Positions 37,048 to 45,890 of a stretch of DNA of 64,000 nucleotides are shown here, one piece after another (positions within the stretch are counted from its first letter, which is position 1; every line of letters starts with the position of its first letter). The DNA is taken from positions 1-64,000 of the forward strand of contig JAPLSN010000043.1 in NCBI GenBank assembly GCA_026398615.1, written 5' to 3'. The position numbers and the translations under genes were made by a program. The DNA comes from Spirochaetota bacterium (GTDB lineage: Bacteria > Spirochaetota > Spirochaetia > Treponematales > UBA12059). Under the pieces are notes generated by a model. That model was given only the letters and a program-made list of their open reading frames with translations. It ran no database searches and had not been told where the DNA came from.

Positions 37048-40020
37048 CTAGGTCAGTTTCCTTGAAATCTGCACCTGCTCGAAGACTTCGAGGAGATCGC
37101 CCTGCTTGAGATCATGGCAATTCTCGAGGCCTATCCCGCATTCGTAACCCTGCGCGACTTCCCTTGCATCGTCCTTGAAGCGTTTAAGCGAGGAAATCTT
37201 CCCGGAGAAAATCTCGATGCCCTCGCGAATGACGCGGACGGAAGCTGAGCGCTTCACGGCGCCTTCGAGCACGAAACAGCCGGCAATGATGCCGATCTTC
37301 GGCACCTTGAAGGTTTCCCGGACTTCCACCTGTCCTATGTCCTGGTCCTTGTATTCGGGGGCCAGCAGGCCTTCCATCGCTTTTTCGATCTCCTCGACCA
37401 CACGGTAAATGATGTTGTATTTCCGGATATCGACCTTTTCCTGGTCCGCGAGGATCTTCGCTTTCGGGGTAGGACGGACGTTGAAACCGATGATGATGGC
37501 GTTGGACGCGCTCGCCAGGTTGACGTCATCCTCGCTGATTGCGCCTGCGGCGGACCTGATTACCGTGAGCCTCACTTCCGCCGTGGTCAGCTTTTCGAGC
37601 GATGACTTCAGGGCTTCCACGGAACCTGTGACGTCGCCCTTGATGATGACGTTCAGCTCCTGCACGTTTCCCTGGTGAATTGTGTCGTAGAGGTTGTCGA
37701 GCGTGACCTTCTTTACGGTCTTGGAATCCTCGTAACGCTTGAGTTCCTGGCGTTTCCCCGCAATCATCCTGGCATACTTTTCGTCTTCCACGGACTCGAA
37801 GGGATCGCCCGCGTTCGGCATGCCCTCGAAGCCGACGACCTCGACCGGCATGGACGGGGTCGCCACGTCCAGTTTCTGGCCGCGATCGTCGTAAAGCGCC
37901 CGGACCTTTCCGGGGAAGATTCCCGCAACGAAGCAATCGCCGGTCCGAAGGGAACCGCGCTCGATGATGATGGTGGAAACGATGCCTCGTCCGTGATCGA
38001 TCTTGGCTTCCAGAATCTTGCCTTCGGCCCTGCACGCATAATTGGCAGTCAGTTCCAGCACTTCGGCCTGGAGCAGTATTCCATCCAGGAGTTCGTTGAT
38101 GCCCTTTTTCTGAAGCGCTGAAATCTCGCAGAACATGGTCTGCCCACCCCATTCTTCAGGTATGAGCCCACGCTCCGAAAGCTGCGTCTTCACGCGGTCG
38201 GGATTGGCCTCGGGAAGGTCAATCTTGTTGATGGCCACGATGACGGGAACATTGGCAGCTTTCGCGTGATCGAGCGCTTCCAGCGTCTGAGGCATGACGC
38301 CATCGTCTGCCGCTACCACCAGAACCACGATGTCGGTAATCTGCGAACCGCGTGCGCGCATCTTGGTGAAAGCCTCGTGGCCGGGAGTATCAAGGAAGGT
38401 GATCCTGCCCTTGGGCGTTTCGACGATATAGGCGCCGATGTGCTGAGTGATCCCGCCGAACTCGCTGGCGACGACGTTCGTCTTGCGGATCGCATCGAGC
38501 AACTTGGTCTTTCCATGGTCGACGTGACCCATGACGGTAACCACGGGAGGCCGGTGCTCAAGGTCGCCGGGAACGTCCGTGGTTTTTTCGATGACGGTCT
38601 CGTCGTAGAGCGAAACGACCCTGACGGCGCAACCGTATTCCTCGGCGAGGAGCGTCGCGGTGTCCGCGTCGATCTGAGCGTTGATGGTTGCCATCATGCC
38701 GTTTTTCATCAACTTGCCAATGAGCTCGTTCGGCTTGAGGTTCATCTTTCGGGCGAGATCCGCCACGGAAATCGATTCGAGGATATCGATCGACTTCGGG
38801 ATCGGGTTCGCCTTGAGAGCTTCGGCCTTCTTCTTGGCCATGAGAAGCTTCTGGGTGAGCTCCTCTTCCTTTCTGACGTAAGAAGTCTTCCTGGCCTTGA
38901 GAAAACGTTTATTGATAGGGCCTTTCTGTTCGCCTGCAGGAGGCGCGCCGGGCCTGCCACCGTAGCCGGGCTTGCTGCCAGGGCCGCCATAGCCGGGTCT
39001 GCCGCCGGGACCGCCGTAGCCGGGTCTGCCGCCGGGACCGCCGTAACCGGGTCTGCCGCCGGGACCGCCCTGATTGTAGCCGCCGGGCCTGCCCGGTCCG
39101 CCCTGGTTGTAGCCGCCCGGCCTGCCCGGTCCGCCCTGGTTGTAGCCGCCCGGTCTGCCTGGACCACCCTGGTTGTAGCCACCGGGCCTGCCCGGTCCGC
39201 CCTGATTGTAGCCACCGGGCCTGCCCGGTCCGCCCTGGTTGTAGCCGCCCGGTCTGCCGGGACCACCCGGTCCACCCTGGTTGTAGCCACCCGGGCGAGT
39301 GTCGCCCTGTCCATAGGTCGGCCTGCTGCCCTGGCTGGAGCCGCCCGGCCGATTGTCACCGCCCTGACCATAGGTCGGACGTGGGCCTTGGGTATAACCG
39401 CCTGGTCGACTGTCTCCAGTCGGCCGATTCTCGCCTGAAGGCCGTGCGCCCGGAGCCTGTCCGTATGTCGGTCTGCCTTCCGGAGAAACGGGAGCGGCCT
39501 GGGGACGATTGTCAATGCCGCCCTGGCCGTAGGTTGGCCTGGCCGCTGGTACACCCTGTCCGGGCACCGGCCGTCCGGCCTGCTGGCCATAGGTGGGCCG
39601 ACCACCCTGGAAACCGGTTCGCGGGCTCTGTCCGAGCGACTTCGGCCCTACCGTACCCTGGGGCAATGATGGTTTTTCTTGCGTGGAAACATCCTGCGGA
39701 CTGCCGTCGGCCAGGGCGGGAGCAGCATCGTTTTTTACCGAGCCTGCCGTGGAATCTTCCGAATGGGCAGACGCCGCGCGAGGTGCATCTCCCTGAACCG
39801 CATTCTCCGGCGCAGCATGGTCGCTTGGCAGGTCCTCTTCGTGATGGGCGACGACGCGAGCCTGGGGTTTCTTTACGACGACCTTTTTCTTGACGACGAC
39901 GATCTTCTTCTTCTCGGCCGAAGCTTGATCCTGCTCCTGCTCGCGTTCCTCGGAAGGTTTCGCCTTGGGTTGCTTTATAAGGGTGGGCTTGGCTTTCTCG
40001 TTATCGTTCCCGTCGGTCAT
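37048..40020 (-). CDS. infB: Translation initiation factor IF-2 with Gly/Pro-rich repetitive N-terminus
   Basis: IF-2 is the GTPase that brings initiator tRNA to the 30S subunit. The 990-residue protein has a low-complexity N-terminal region of about 375 residues: first Lys/Glu/Val-rich, then repeats of [17 protein letters not shown] and GGRPGYGGP. The conserved IF2_N helix domain follows near 420 ([20 protein letters not shown]). The GTPase domain starts near 490 with GHVDHGKT, then DTPGHEAF and NKIDLPE. The domain II-IV core runs to the end. The Gly-rich block is far longer and more regular than usual. The gene lies seven bases after nusA and two bases before rbfA. Confidence 0.98.
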   Translation of the reverse strand: MTDGNDNEKAKPTLIKQPKAKPSEEREQEQDQASAEKKKIVVVKKKVVVKKPQARVVAHHEEDLPSDHAAPENAVQGDAPRAASAHSEDSTAGSVKNDAAPALADGSPQDVSTQEKPSLPQGTVGPKSLGQSPRTGFQGGRPTYGQQAGRPVPGQGVPAARPTYGQGGIDNRPQAAPVSPEGRPTYGQAPGARPSGENRPTGDSRPGGYTQGPRPTYGQGGDNRPGGSSQGSRPTYGQGDTRPGGYNQGGPGGPGRPGGYNQGGPGRPGGYNQGGPGRPGGYNQGGPGRPGGYNQGGPGRPGGYNQGGPGRPGGYNQGGPGGRPGYGGPGGRPGYGGPGGRPGYGGPGSKPGYGGRPGAPPAGEQKGPINKRFLKARKTSYVRKEEELTQKLLMAKKKAEALKANPIPKSIDILESISVADLARKMNLKPNELIGKLMKNGMMATINAQIDADTATLLAEEYGCAVRVVSLYDETVIEKTTDVPGDLEHRPPVVTVMGHVDHGKTKLLDAIRKTNVVASEFGGITQHIGAYIVETPKGRITFLDTPGHEAFTKMRARGSQITDIVVLVVAADDGVMPQTLEALDHAKAANVPVIVAINKIDLPEANPDRVKTQLSERGLIPEEWGGQTMFCEISALQKKGINELLDGILLQAEVLELTANYACRAEGKILEAKIDHGRGIVSTIIIERGSLRTGDCFVAGIFPGKVRALYDDRGQKLDVATPSMPVEVVGFEGMPNAGDPFESVEDEKYARMIAGKRQELKRYEDSKTVKKVTLDNLYDTIHQGNVQELNVIIKGDVTGSVEALKSSLEKLTTAEVRLTVIRSAAGAISEDDVNLASASNAIIIGFNVRPTPKAKILADQEKVDIRKYNIIYRVVEEIEKAMEGLLAPEYKDQDIGQVEVRETFKVPKIGIIAGCFVLEGAVKRSASVRVIREGIEIFSGKISSLKRFKDDAREVAQGYECGIGLENCHDLKQGDLLEVFEQVQISRKLT
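39064..39297. repeat. Seven tandem 33-bp repeats inside infB, followed by 27-bp repeats
   Basis: Seven copies of a unit encoding [11 protein letters not shown] occur here at 33-base spacing, except for a nine-base insertion at the last. About four copies of a 27-base unit encoding GGRPGYGGP adjoin at about 38955-39063. The copies differ by synonymous changes, so they are not all recent, but the length is expected to vary between strains through slippage or recombination. Looser RPTYGQ repeats continue up to about 39600. Confidence 0.9.
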
Positions 40021-40027
40021 ATCCTGA

Positions 40028-41485
40028 TCACTCCTGGTCGTCCTCGTACTCGAAGCTGAGCTCGACGCTGCAATTGGGACAGTGCGTCATGTCCGGAGTC
40101 ACACGCGCCCCGCAATCCGGGCACTGGTACTCTTCTTCGCCTTCAATTTCTTCTTCGTACGCGGTATCGCTCTCCGCCGCTTCCTCTTCCACGACATTGA
40201 CGTTCTCGTCGATGATAGACTGGACACGTTCGAGATCCTCGCGGGTGAGTCCCTGGAGCGTCTCGAGTCTATCGGACGTCAACGCGAGGAAATCGCCGAT
40301 GTACTCGATACCGTTGGCCTGGAGTGCCGCCATGAGTGGTTCGTCCACTCCGGGCAATTCGGAGATCTTCGTGATCTCTTCTTCCTCGGGCTCTCCGAAC
40401 AGATCTGAAACCGCCTTTCTGAGATCGGGAGAACGATCCATCTGCATGAACTGTTCCTCGGTTTTCACGTCGATGTTCCAGTCGCAAAGACGATTCGCGA
40501 GCCTGACGTTGAGACCCTGCTTTCCGATGGCGACCGAGAGCTGGCTCTCGGGGACAACGGCGAGGGCCATGTGTTTGGCCTCGTCCAGGATGAAGACATC
40601 CCTGACATCGGCGGGAGAGAGAGCGTTCCGGATGAATCGTTTCGGGTCCACATCGTACCGGAGCACATCGATTTTCTCGCCTTCCAGTTCACGGATGATG
40701 GACTGGATTCGGATGCCCTTGAGACCGACGCACGCGCCTACAGGATCAACGTCATCCCTCCTGGAGAAAACGGAAATCTTGGTGCGATATCCCGGTTCGC
40801 GGACGATCTTGAACACCTCGACGGTCTTGTCGTAGACCTCCGGCACTTCGAGCTCAAGCACCTTGCGGACGAACTCGGCATGCGTTCGCGAGAGTACGAT
40901 CTGTGGCCCCGATTTCGTCTTGTTCACTTCGACGATGTACGCCTTGATACGGTCGTTGGGGTGGTAGTTTTCGCGCGGTGACTGGTATTTCTTGGGTAAG
41001 ACGCCTTCCAGCTTCCCGAGGTCCACGTAGATGTTGCCGTTGCGCTCGCGCTGGTAGTAACCGATGATGATCTCGCCGACCTTCGACTTGTACTCGGCGT
41101 ACTGGGTGTCGCGGGAAATTTCCCTCAGGGACTGCCGGGTGGTCTGCTTGGCCAGCATGACAGACTGGAGATCGAACTCCCTCGGATCCACCGGCAGTTC
41201 GAGGATATCGCCCACTTCAGCCTCTTCGCTCAGGGCGCGGGCTTCCTTCAGGGAAATTTCGAGTACGGGATCGTCGAGATCGTCATCATCCACGATGGTC
41301 TTCTTCGCGTAGATGTCGACGCCTTCGTAATCATTGCGGAACCTGACGATGGCGTTTTCCAGCGTACCGTACTTCTTCTTGTATGCAGCGAGGAGAGCTT
41401 CCTCGATCGTCTTGACGACGAGGTCCTCCGAGATTCCCTTTTCGTAGATCAGTTGACGTATCGCTTCCGCCAGATCGGATGCCAT
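40028..41485 (-). CDS. nusA: Transcription termination/antitermination protein NusA with C-terminal zinc ribbon
   Basis: NusA binds RNA polymerase and nascent RNA and modulates pausing, termination and antitermination. The 485-residue protein has the N-terminal domain (LVVKTIEEALLAAYKKKYG), an S1 domain (VGEIIIGYYQRERNGNIYVD), and two KH domains (GACVGLKGIRIQSIIRELEG; AIGKQGLNVRLANRLCDW). A helix-hairpin repeat follows near 380-430 (LPGVDEPLMAALQANGIEYI). The last 35 residues are unusual: CPDCGARVTPDMTHCPNC is a four-cysteine zinc ribbon, preceded by an acidic linker. The ATG follows AGGAGGGGG by eight or nine bases, four bases after the rimP stop. Confidence 0.97.
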   Translation of the reverse strand: MASDLAEAIRQLIYEKGISEDLVVKTIEEALLAAYKKKYGTLENAIVRFRNDYEGVDIYAKKTIVDDDDLDDPVLEISLKEARALSEEAEVGDILELPVDPREFDLQSVMLAKQTTRQSLREISRDTQYAEYKSKVGEIIIGYYQRERNGNIYVDLGKLEGVLPKKYQSPRENYHPNDRIKAYIVEVNKTKSGPQIVLSRTHAEFVRKVLELEVPEVYDKTVEVFKIVREPGYRTKISVFSRRDDVDPVGACVGLKGIRIQSIIRELEGEKIDVLRYDVDPKRFIRNALSPADVRDVFILDEAKHMALAVVPESQLSVAIGKQGLNVRLANRLCDWNIDVKTEEQFMQMDRSPDLRKAVSDLFGEPEEEEITKISELPGVDEPLMAALQANGIEYIGDFLALTSDRLETLQGLTREDLERVQSIIDENVNVVEEEAAESDTAYEEEIEGEEEYQCPDCGARVTPDMTHCPNCSVELSFEYEDDQE

Positions 41486-41489
41486 GTGT

Positions 41490-41936
41490 TTACGCCCCCT
41501 CCTGCGAATAATCTAGGCGAGCTTTAAGGATTGTATCGAACGCCACCGTGAGTTCGCCTTCCGCCGTCACGATGACGACGGAGGCTTCGTCTGCGCCCAC
41601 AATCCTGCCTCCGGTCCACAGACCGGTCGTCTTGTCAAGAAGACGAATGCCTCTTCCGATGAATATTCCGTACTCGCGGGTATCCTTGATATGGCGATCG
41701 ACCCCCGGACTCGCCACTTCGAGGTGGAAATCCTCCTGCTTCAGCAACGTTTGGAGCCGCGGAAGCACGAGCTTGTGGGCTTTCGAGCATTCGTTGATCC
41801 CCGTCCCTTCGGGGCGGTAAACCACGACGCGAACCTGCGTCGAGACCTTGCTCTGGTTCACAACGAGCTCGACGAGCTTGAGCCCCGCGCCTGCGAGCAA
41901 CGGCTCGATGTCGTCCCTGATCGATCCTGTTTCCAT
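41490..41936 (-). CDS. rimP: Ribosome maturation factor RimP
   Basis: RimP binds the 30S subunit and helps S9/S19-dependent assembly steps. The 148-residue protein fits the family: an N-terminal alpha/beta domain (LLAGAGLKLVELVVNQSKV), the conserved segment EDFHLEVASPGVDRHIKDT (about 80-98), and a small SH3-like C-terminal barrel (GGRIVGADEASVVIVTAEGE). It is the first gene of the rimP-nusA-infB operon and has AGGACGGG directly before the ATG. Confidence 0.96.
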   Translation of the reverse strand: METGSIRDDIEPLLAGAGLKLVELVVNQSKVSTQVRVVVYRPEGTGINECSKAHKLVLPRLQTLLKQEDFHLEVASPGVDRHIKDTREYGIFIGRGIRLLDKTTGLWTGGRIVGADEASVVIVTAEGELTVAFDTILKARLDYSQEGA

Positions 41937-42023
41937 CCCGTCCTGTGGCTTCCCGCGGCGGCAACCGCCCGGAAAGCGCTTGTAAGGTTGAGGCCTTCCC
42001 CGAGAGCGGGCAAAAGGTCCGAT

Positions 42024-42052
42024 AATAAAAAAAGAGTCGCGGAACGACTCTT
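42024..42052 (-). terminator. Intrinsic terminator after comF
   Basis: On the minus strand AAGAGTCG and CGACTCTT pair around a five-base loop (42039-42045 inside), and a run of T residues follows at 42033-42027. It separates comF from the rimP operon. Confidence 0.85.
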
Positions 42053-42140
42053 CTTATCCCTAAGAAAAGTTGTGTTGTTTTTAACTGGTTTATTTTACTC
42101 CGCTCGTGGCTTATTAGTCAAGCCGAACGCTTTTTCGGTT

Positions 42141-42845
42141 TCAGTCGGCGGCGATGACGAGGGCGCCGACGGATCGGGCGCCGGCTTCCTTCAGGACGCG
42201 GGCGCATTCCGACAGCGTGGCTCCCGTCGTCATCACGTCGTCGACAAGGACGAGCGCGAGCGGCACGGAAGGGCCTTGCCGGAGGGATACCATGCCGGTC
42301 ATGTTGGTGAGCCGGTGCGCGTAATCGAGGGTTTTCTGTGCCACGCCGTTTTCCCGGACGAGCAAGGGCCGGACGTCGAGGCCCGAATGCTTCATCGTTG
42401 TGCACAATCTCAGGACTGGATCCCAGCCGCGCTCGCGGACGGCGGCGGCCCTGGGCGGCACAGGCACGACAGTCGCCCCGGGCCAACGGGCTCTCGCTTC
42501 CCTTGTCAACATCTCGCCGAGCATCGTCGCAAGCGGGAACATACCCTTGAATTTGTATGCCATCACGAGCCGCCGTGCGGCGCCGCCATACCGGAACAGC
42601 GGAAACGCCGAATCGAACTCGAACGAACGGCTCCGGCAACGCATGCACGTCCCGCTCTCGGCGATCATGGGTTTCCCGCATACGCGGCATCTTGGTCCGG
42701 GTACGGGTTTCAATCCCGAAAAGCAATCATGGCACAGGGGGGCTCGGGCAAAAGGCTGGAATACGAGCGGTTCACCGCAAATTATGCAGGTCCGCGGATA
42801 GAGCAACTCCGCGGCAAGGTGGAAGATATGCATACTGGCACGCAT
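42141..42845 (-). CDS. comF: ComF family phosphoribosyltransferase-like protein
   Basis: ComF proteins act in DNA uptake and recombination in competent bacteria and resemble type I phosphoribosyltransferases. The 234-residue protein has an N-terminal zinc-finger region with paired cysteines (CIICGEPLV, CHDC, CRVCGKP, CMRC), the amphipathic YKFKGMFPLA, the conserved VPVPPRAAAVRERGWDP (about 124-140) and the PRPP-binding motif LALVLVDDVMTTGAT near 208. The start is uncertain: ATG at 42845 has AGGAG only one base upstream, and a second in-frame ATG lies at 42833. It stands alone between two terminators. A role in competence is known for homologues; in this organism it is inference. Confidence 0.88.
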   Translation of the reverse strand: MRASMHIFHLAAELLYPRTCIICGEPLVFQPFARAPLCHDCFSGLKPVPGPRCRVCGKPMIAESGTCMRCRSRSFEFDSAFPLFRYGGAARRLVMAYKFKGMFPLATMLGEMLTREARARWPGATVVPVPPRAAAVRERGWDPVLRLCTTMKHSGLDVRPLLVRENGVAQKTLDYAHRLTNMTGMVSLRQGPSVPLALVLVDDVMTTGATLSECARVLKEAGARSVGALVIAAD

Positions 42846-42890
42846 ACTCCTGAAACGCCGGAAATCCGCGTACTGATCGACGAAAGCGTA

Positions 42891-42919
42891 AAAAACCCCG
42901 GTGCAGTACCGGGGTTTTT
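42891..42919. terminator. Strong intrinsic terminator of the V-ATPase operon (bidirectional)
   Basis: The 12-base arms AAAAACCCCGGT and ACCGGGGTTTTT pair perfectly around GCAGT. On the minus strand the T-run follows the stop codon of the K-subunit gene by about 30 bases. The symmetric A/T runs let it work in both directions. Confidence 0.92.
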
Positions 42920-42945
42920 GCAGCTCGCCTGAAACGTGGTTTGGA

Positions 42946-43374
42946 TCAGAGCAGGGCTACGAGCGTGAACACCATGACGAAGATGGCGACGGTCTCGCAG
43001 AGGCCGACGACCGTGATGTACTGGGCGAAGCCGCGGTTGGTCTCGCCGAACGCGTCGCAACTCGACGCGGAACATTGCCCTTGGGCAATCGCCGACAGCG
43101 CGATCGCGACCGACGAGAAGATGCCCAGGGCGACCTTGAACATGGGATCCGCATCAGACCCCCTCATGATGTTCATGATGATGAAGCCGTAGATCGTCTG
43201 GGTGAGGGGCGCCCCCGCGAAGACGACGAGCAGGAACGAAGCCGGTTTGTTCTGCAGGTAGTTGCGTTTCCACGCCCCGATGGCAGCCTGGCCTGCGATG
43301 CCCGCCCCGATGGCCGAACCGAAGGCCGAGATCCCGAGGATGGCCGCCACGCCGATAAATTCGATATTCACCAT
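42946..43374 (-). CDS. atpK: V-type ATPase subunit K (rotor ring proteolipid)
   Basis: Subunit K forms the membrane ring whose rotation couples ion flow to ATP hydrolysis or synthesis. The 142-residue product has four membrane helices in two hairpins. The helix-2 segment is APLTQTIYGF, the third helix holds SAIAQGQ, and the fourth has CETVAIFVMVF with the ion-binding Glu. These supply Leu, Thr, Gln, Gln and Glu at positions that match the Na+ ligands of Enterococcus hirae NtpK, as I recall them, which suggests Na+ rather than H+ transport. The ATG at 43374 overlaps the subunit I stop (ATGGTGA). It is the last gene of the operon, before a strong terminator. Confidence 0.95.
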   Translation of the reverse strand: MVNIEFIGVAAILGISAFGSAIGAGIAGQAAIGAWKRNYLQNKPASFLLVVFAGAPLTQTIYGFIIMNIMRGSDADPMFKVALGIFSSVAIALSAIAQGQCSASSCDAFGETNRGFAQYITVVGLCETVAIFVMVFTLVALL

Positions 43375-45200
43375 GTTTGCTGGTTCTCCTTTCCCGAAAC
43401 TTCGCCTTCCGGGAACTTTTCCCGGAAAGGCTCGTATGCGTACCCGGACCACTCCATGCCGAGGTGTCCGGAGAATTCGAGCAGATTGAGACGAATGCCG
43501 TGAACGATCACCGAGAGGAAGCTCATCGCTAGGTTGAGGGCGTGGCCGAACACGACGATCAGGATCCCGAAGGGGATCGTCCAGCCTTTCATCATGCCAC
43601 CGGCCATCTGGTTGACCGTCTGGGCGATGGAAAGGCCCGCCAGCCCGACGGCGAACAGCCGGATGTAGGAGATGATGTCGCCGAACGCCCCGACCGTGCC
43701 GAGAAATTGCGAAAGGAGTCCACCCAGCCCGGCCAGGAGGCTTTTCCCGAGGCTGCCGTCCCAGTTGGCGAAGGCGAATACGAGCAGGAATCCCCCGGCG
43801 ATGAGCCAAAGGCTGTAGCCCGGGATCGGGAATTTCTTCGTGTCGATGACGAGGTTCAGGACGAAATAGTACAGCCCCGTGACGACGCCCAGCCAACCAA
43901 CCTGGGCCAGGAACTTTGGATTCGGGAAGTCCCGCCTGATGTTCTTGAGGTGGGCGAGCGAGAGCTGGACGGTCCCGAGCAGGAAGCAGAACAGCTTGAC
44001 GTTCTCCTGCGAAAGCGGATTCGTCCCCGCAAATGCCGGAACCACGAGCCGGGAGAGGAAACCGTCCGACGTGGACGCGTCAAGCCCGAACCAGGTGCCG
44101 GTCATGGCGCCCCAGGCGGTGGTGGCCGAGCCGACAACGAGCAGGAGCTTGACCGCGTCCGACGCTTTCCTGCCGCCTTTCGCGAGGGCGAACAGGCCTG
44201 CGCAGATCATGAGCGCGCCGTAGCCGCCATCGCCGAAAATCATCGCGTAGAAAACGGAAAAAAACAGGAGGAACCACAGGCTGATGTCGTATTCCCGGTA
44301 TCCGGGGACCATCCCGAGAAAATCGAACACCGGATTGATGATGCGGATGGCGGCGTTGTTCTCGACCTTCGAAGGCGGCGCCTCGTCGGCGGACGGATCG
44401 GCGAAGGCCACGCCCCATCCATTCGCTGAAGCGACGCGCTCAAGAGCAGGAGTATCCCGTTCCGGGATCCATCCCTCGATCCAGCAGACGGGTCCGTCGA
44501 CACTCATGCCGGAACGAATGCGCTCGAATTCGAGCCGTTGGCCGTTCACCCCGTGAAACCCGGCCAGGGAAGGCAGTGCGGGAACGAGCGCCTTCAAGTC
44601 GCGTTCGCGTTCCAATATCGCTTTTTCCATCGACGTGAGTTCAGCGATCATGGAAGAAATCGGCTCATCGGGCAGGTCGAACGCACGAACGGCCTCGGGC
44701 AGCGGGCCATCCCCGATGAGAATTGCGCGGGATATGTATTTGTCCGCGGAAAAACGCAGGAGATCGGCTCCCGAAGCCAGGGAATCGATACCCTCCGGTG
44801 TCGATTCGACGAGACTGAGTCTCACGCCCGCAGCATCGAGTTCCCCGAACAGCCTCGGGTCGAACTCCCCCCAGGGCATGACCCGCTCGAGCTCGCGTTC
44901 CATGCCGATTCTCCGTTCGCCGAGGGTGCAAATTTCTTCCGACAGGGCAATGGAACGCTCAACGACCTCGAGGGAATCGGGTAGCTTCATTCCACGCCTG
45001 GCGCCCTTGGCGTTCATGGAGGACAGGATGCCGATGGCCCGCTCGATATTCGATTGCCTGGATGAAAGCTTCTCGTAATCTTCCCCGGCGCCAGGGACAG
45101 GCTCCACGTGGAGGAGGCCGAGCTTGCGGAGGTTTCGCAGCGATTCCGCCCGACCGCGATCCGGAATCACCAGGAACGTCCTTTTCATGCCGGTGATCAC
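43368..45200 (-). CDS. atpI: V-type ATPase subunit I (stator, membrane)
   Basis: Subunit I (the a-subunit equivalent) carries the ion half-channels and ties the peripheral stalks to the membrane. The 610-residue protein starts with a soluble N-terminal half rich in coiled coil (MKRTFLVIPDRGRAESLRNL, with helices near 40-110 and 190-230). Seven or so membrane spans follow from about residue 315, including GDGGYGALMICAGLFALAKGG, NPLSQENVKLFCFLLGTVQL and FGDIISYIRLFAVGLAGLSI. The Arg in SYIRLFAVG is the conserved essential arginine of the family. The start at 45200 overlaps the subunit D stop (ATGA); ATG at 45188 is an alternative. Confidence 0.95.
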   Translation of the reverse strand: MITGMKRTFLVIPDRGRAESLRNLRKLGLLHVEPVPGAGEDYEKLSSRQSNIERAIGILSSMNAKGARRGMKLPDSLEVVERSIALSEEICTLGERRIGMERELERVMPWGEFDPRLFGELDAAGVRLSLVESTPEGIDSLASGADLLRFSADKYISRAILIGDGPLPEAVRAFDLPDEPISSMIAELTSMEKAILERERDLKALVPALPSLAGFHGVNGQRLEFERIRSGMSVDGPVCWIEGWIPERDTPALERVASANGWGVAFADPSADEAPPSKVENNAAIRIINPVFDFLGMVPGYREYDISLWFLLFFSVFYAMIFGDGGYGALMICAGLFALAKGGRKASDAVKLLLVVGSATTAWGAMTGTWFGLDASTSDGFLSRLVVPAFAGTNPLSQENVKLFCFLLGTVQLSLAHLKNIRRDFPNPKFLAQVGWLGVVTGLYYFVLNLVIDTKKFPIPGYSLWLIAGGFLLVFAFANWDGSLGKSLLAGLGGLLSQFLGTVGAFGDIISYIRLFAVGLAGLSIAQTVNQMAGGMMKGWTIPFGILIVVFGHALNLAMSFLSVIVHGIRLNLLEFSGHLGMEWSGYAYEPFREKFPEGEVSGKENQQTW

Positions 45201-45814
45201 GAGACGCTCCTTTCGACGACCTTGCGTTTGGCAATCTTGCCGCGGACCACCTGGGCAGTTTGCTGATCACCGAGGTAGATCCTGATCTTCTTGATGCTCT
45301 CCATCGTTTCGGGAATTTTCACCTTTTCGAAGAGGTTGACCCGCTGGGTAGTGACACGGAGTTCGTGCGCCAGCCGGCGGATCTGCACTTCGAGTACCTT
45401 GATTTCCAGATCAAGGAGCAACATCGCAGAGAGTCGGGCGAGAGCCTTGTCGATCCAGAGCGGTCTGGCGAAAAGGTCGTACTCCTGGATGGTGAAATCC
45501 GCGCCTTCGAACACGGGTATCTCGACACCGGCGATATTCCCGATCCCCGTCCTGATGCTTCCCACCGTCACAAGCCATCCACCGGAAGGAGTCCGAATCT
45601 CGTCCTCTTCGCCGAAGACCGCGATCCACGCCTTGAATTCCTCCCGCAAGGCCAGGCGGCGGGATTCGATCTCCCGCGCCCTGGCTTCGATTCCGCGGAT
45701 TTCGGTCTGAAGCTGCTGCTTCTTGAGCTGGAGGGTCGGCAGGTAGCGATTGTACATCTTGAGCGCGTCTTTCTGCTTCTTGAGCTCGTTCTTGGTCAGC
45801 TTGATCTTGGCCAT
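45197..45814 (-). CDS. atpD: V-type ATPase subunit D (central rotor shaft)
   Basis: Subunit D is the gamma-like shaft that turns inside the A3B3 ring. The 205-residue protein has the family N-terminus IKLTKNELKKQKDALKMYNR with a long first helix, a middle domain (EIPVFEGADFTIQEYDLFAR), and the closing antiparallel helix with RRLAHELRVTTQRVNLFEKV. These long coiled-coil helices and the length fit subunit D. It lies 76 bases after atpB and overlaps atpI by four bases. Confidence 0.96.
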   Translation of the reverse strand: MAKIKLTKNELKKQKDALKMYNRYLPTLQLKKQQLQTEIRGIEARAREIESRRLALREEFKAWIAVFGEEDEIRTPSGGWLVTVGSIRTGIGNIAGVEIPVFEGADFTIQEYDLFARPLWIDKALARLSAMLLLDLEIKVLEVQIRRLAHELRVTTQRVNLFEKVKIPETMESIKKIRIYLGDQQTAQVVRGKIAKRKVVERSVS

Positions 45815-45890
45815 CGGGTATACTTCCTGCTATCCCTGTTCGTCGATCGCGGACGCCGCACAAACCGGAAAACGGCGCCTCCCCCGTGCG

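Noticed and set aside
38940-39600. The infB repeat block as a CRISPR array
   Set aside because: The repeats are head-to-tail without unique spacers and stay in frame within a coding gene, so they are protein repeats.
42946-43896. A 316-residue version of the V-ATPase K subunit
   Set aside because: The extra N-terminal part is the antisense-like shadow frame of subunit I. K subunits have about 140-160 residues, and the conserved start is the ATG at 43374.
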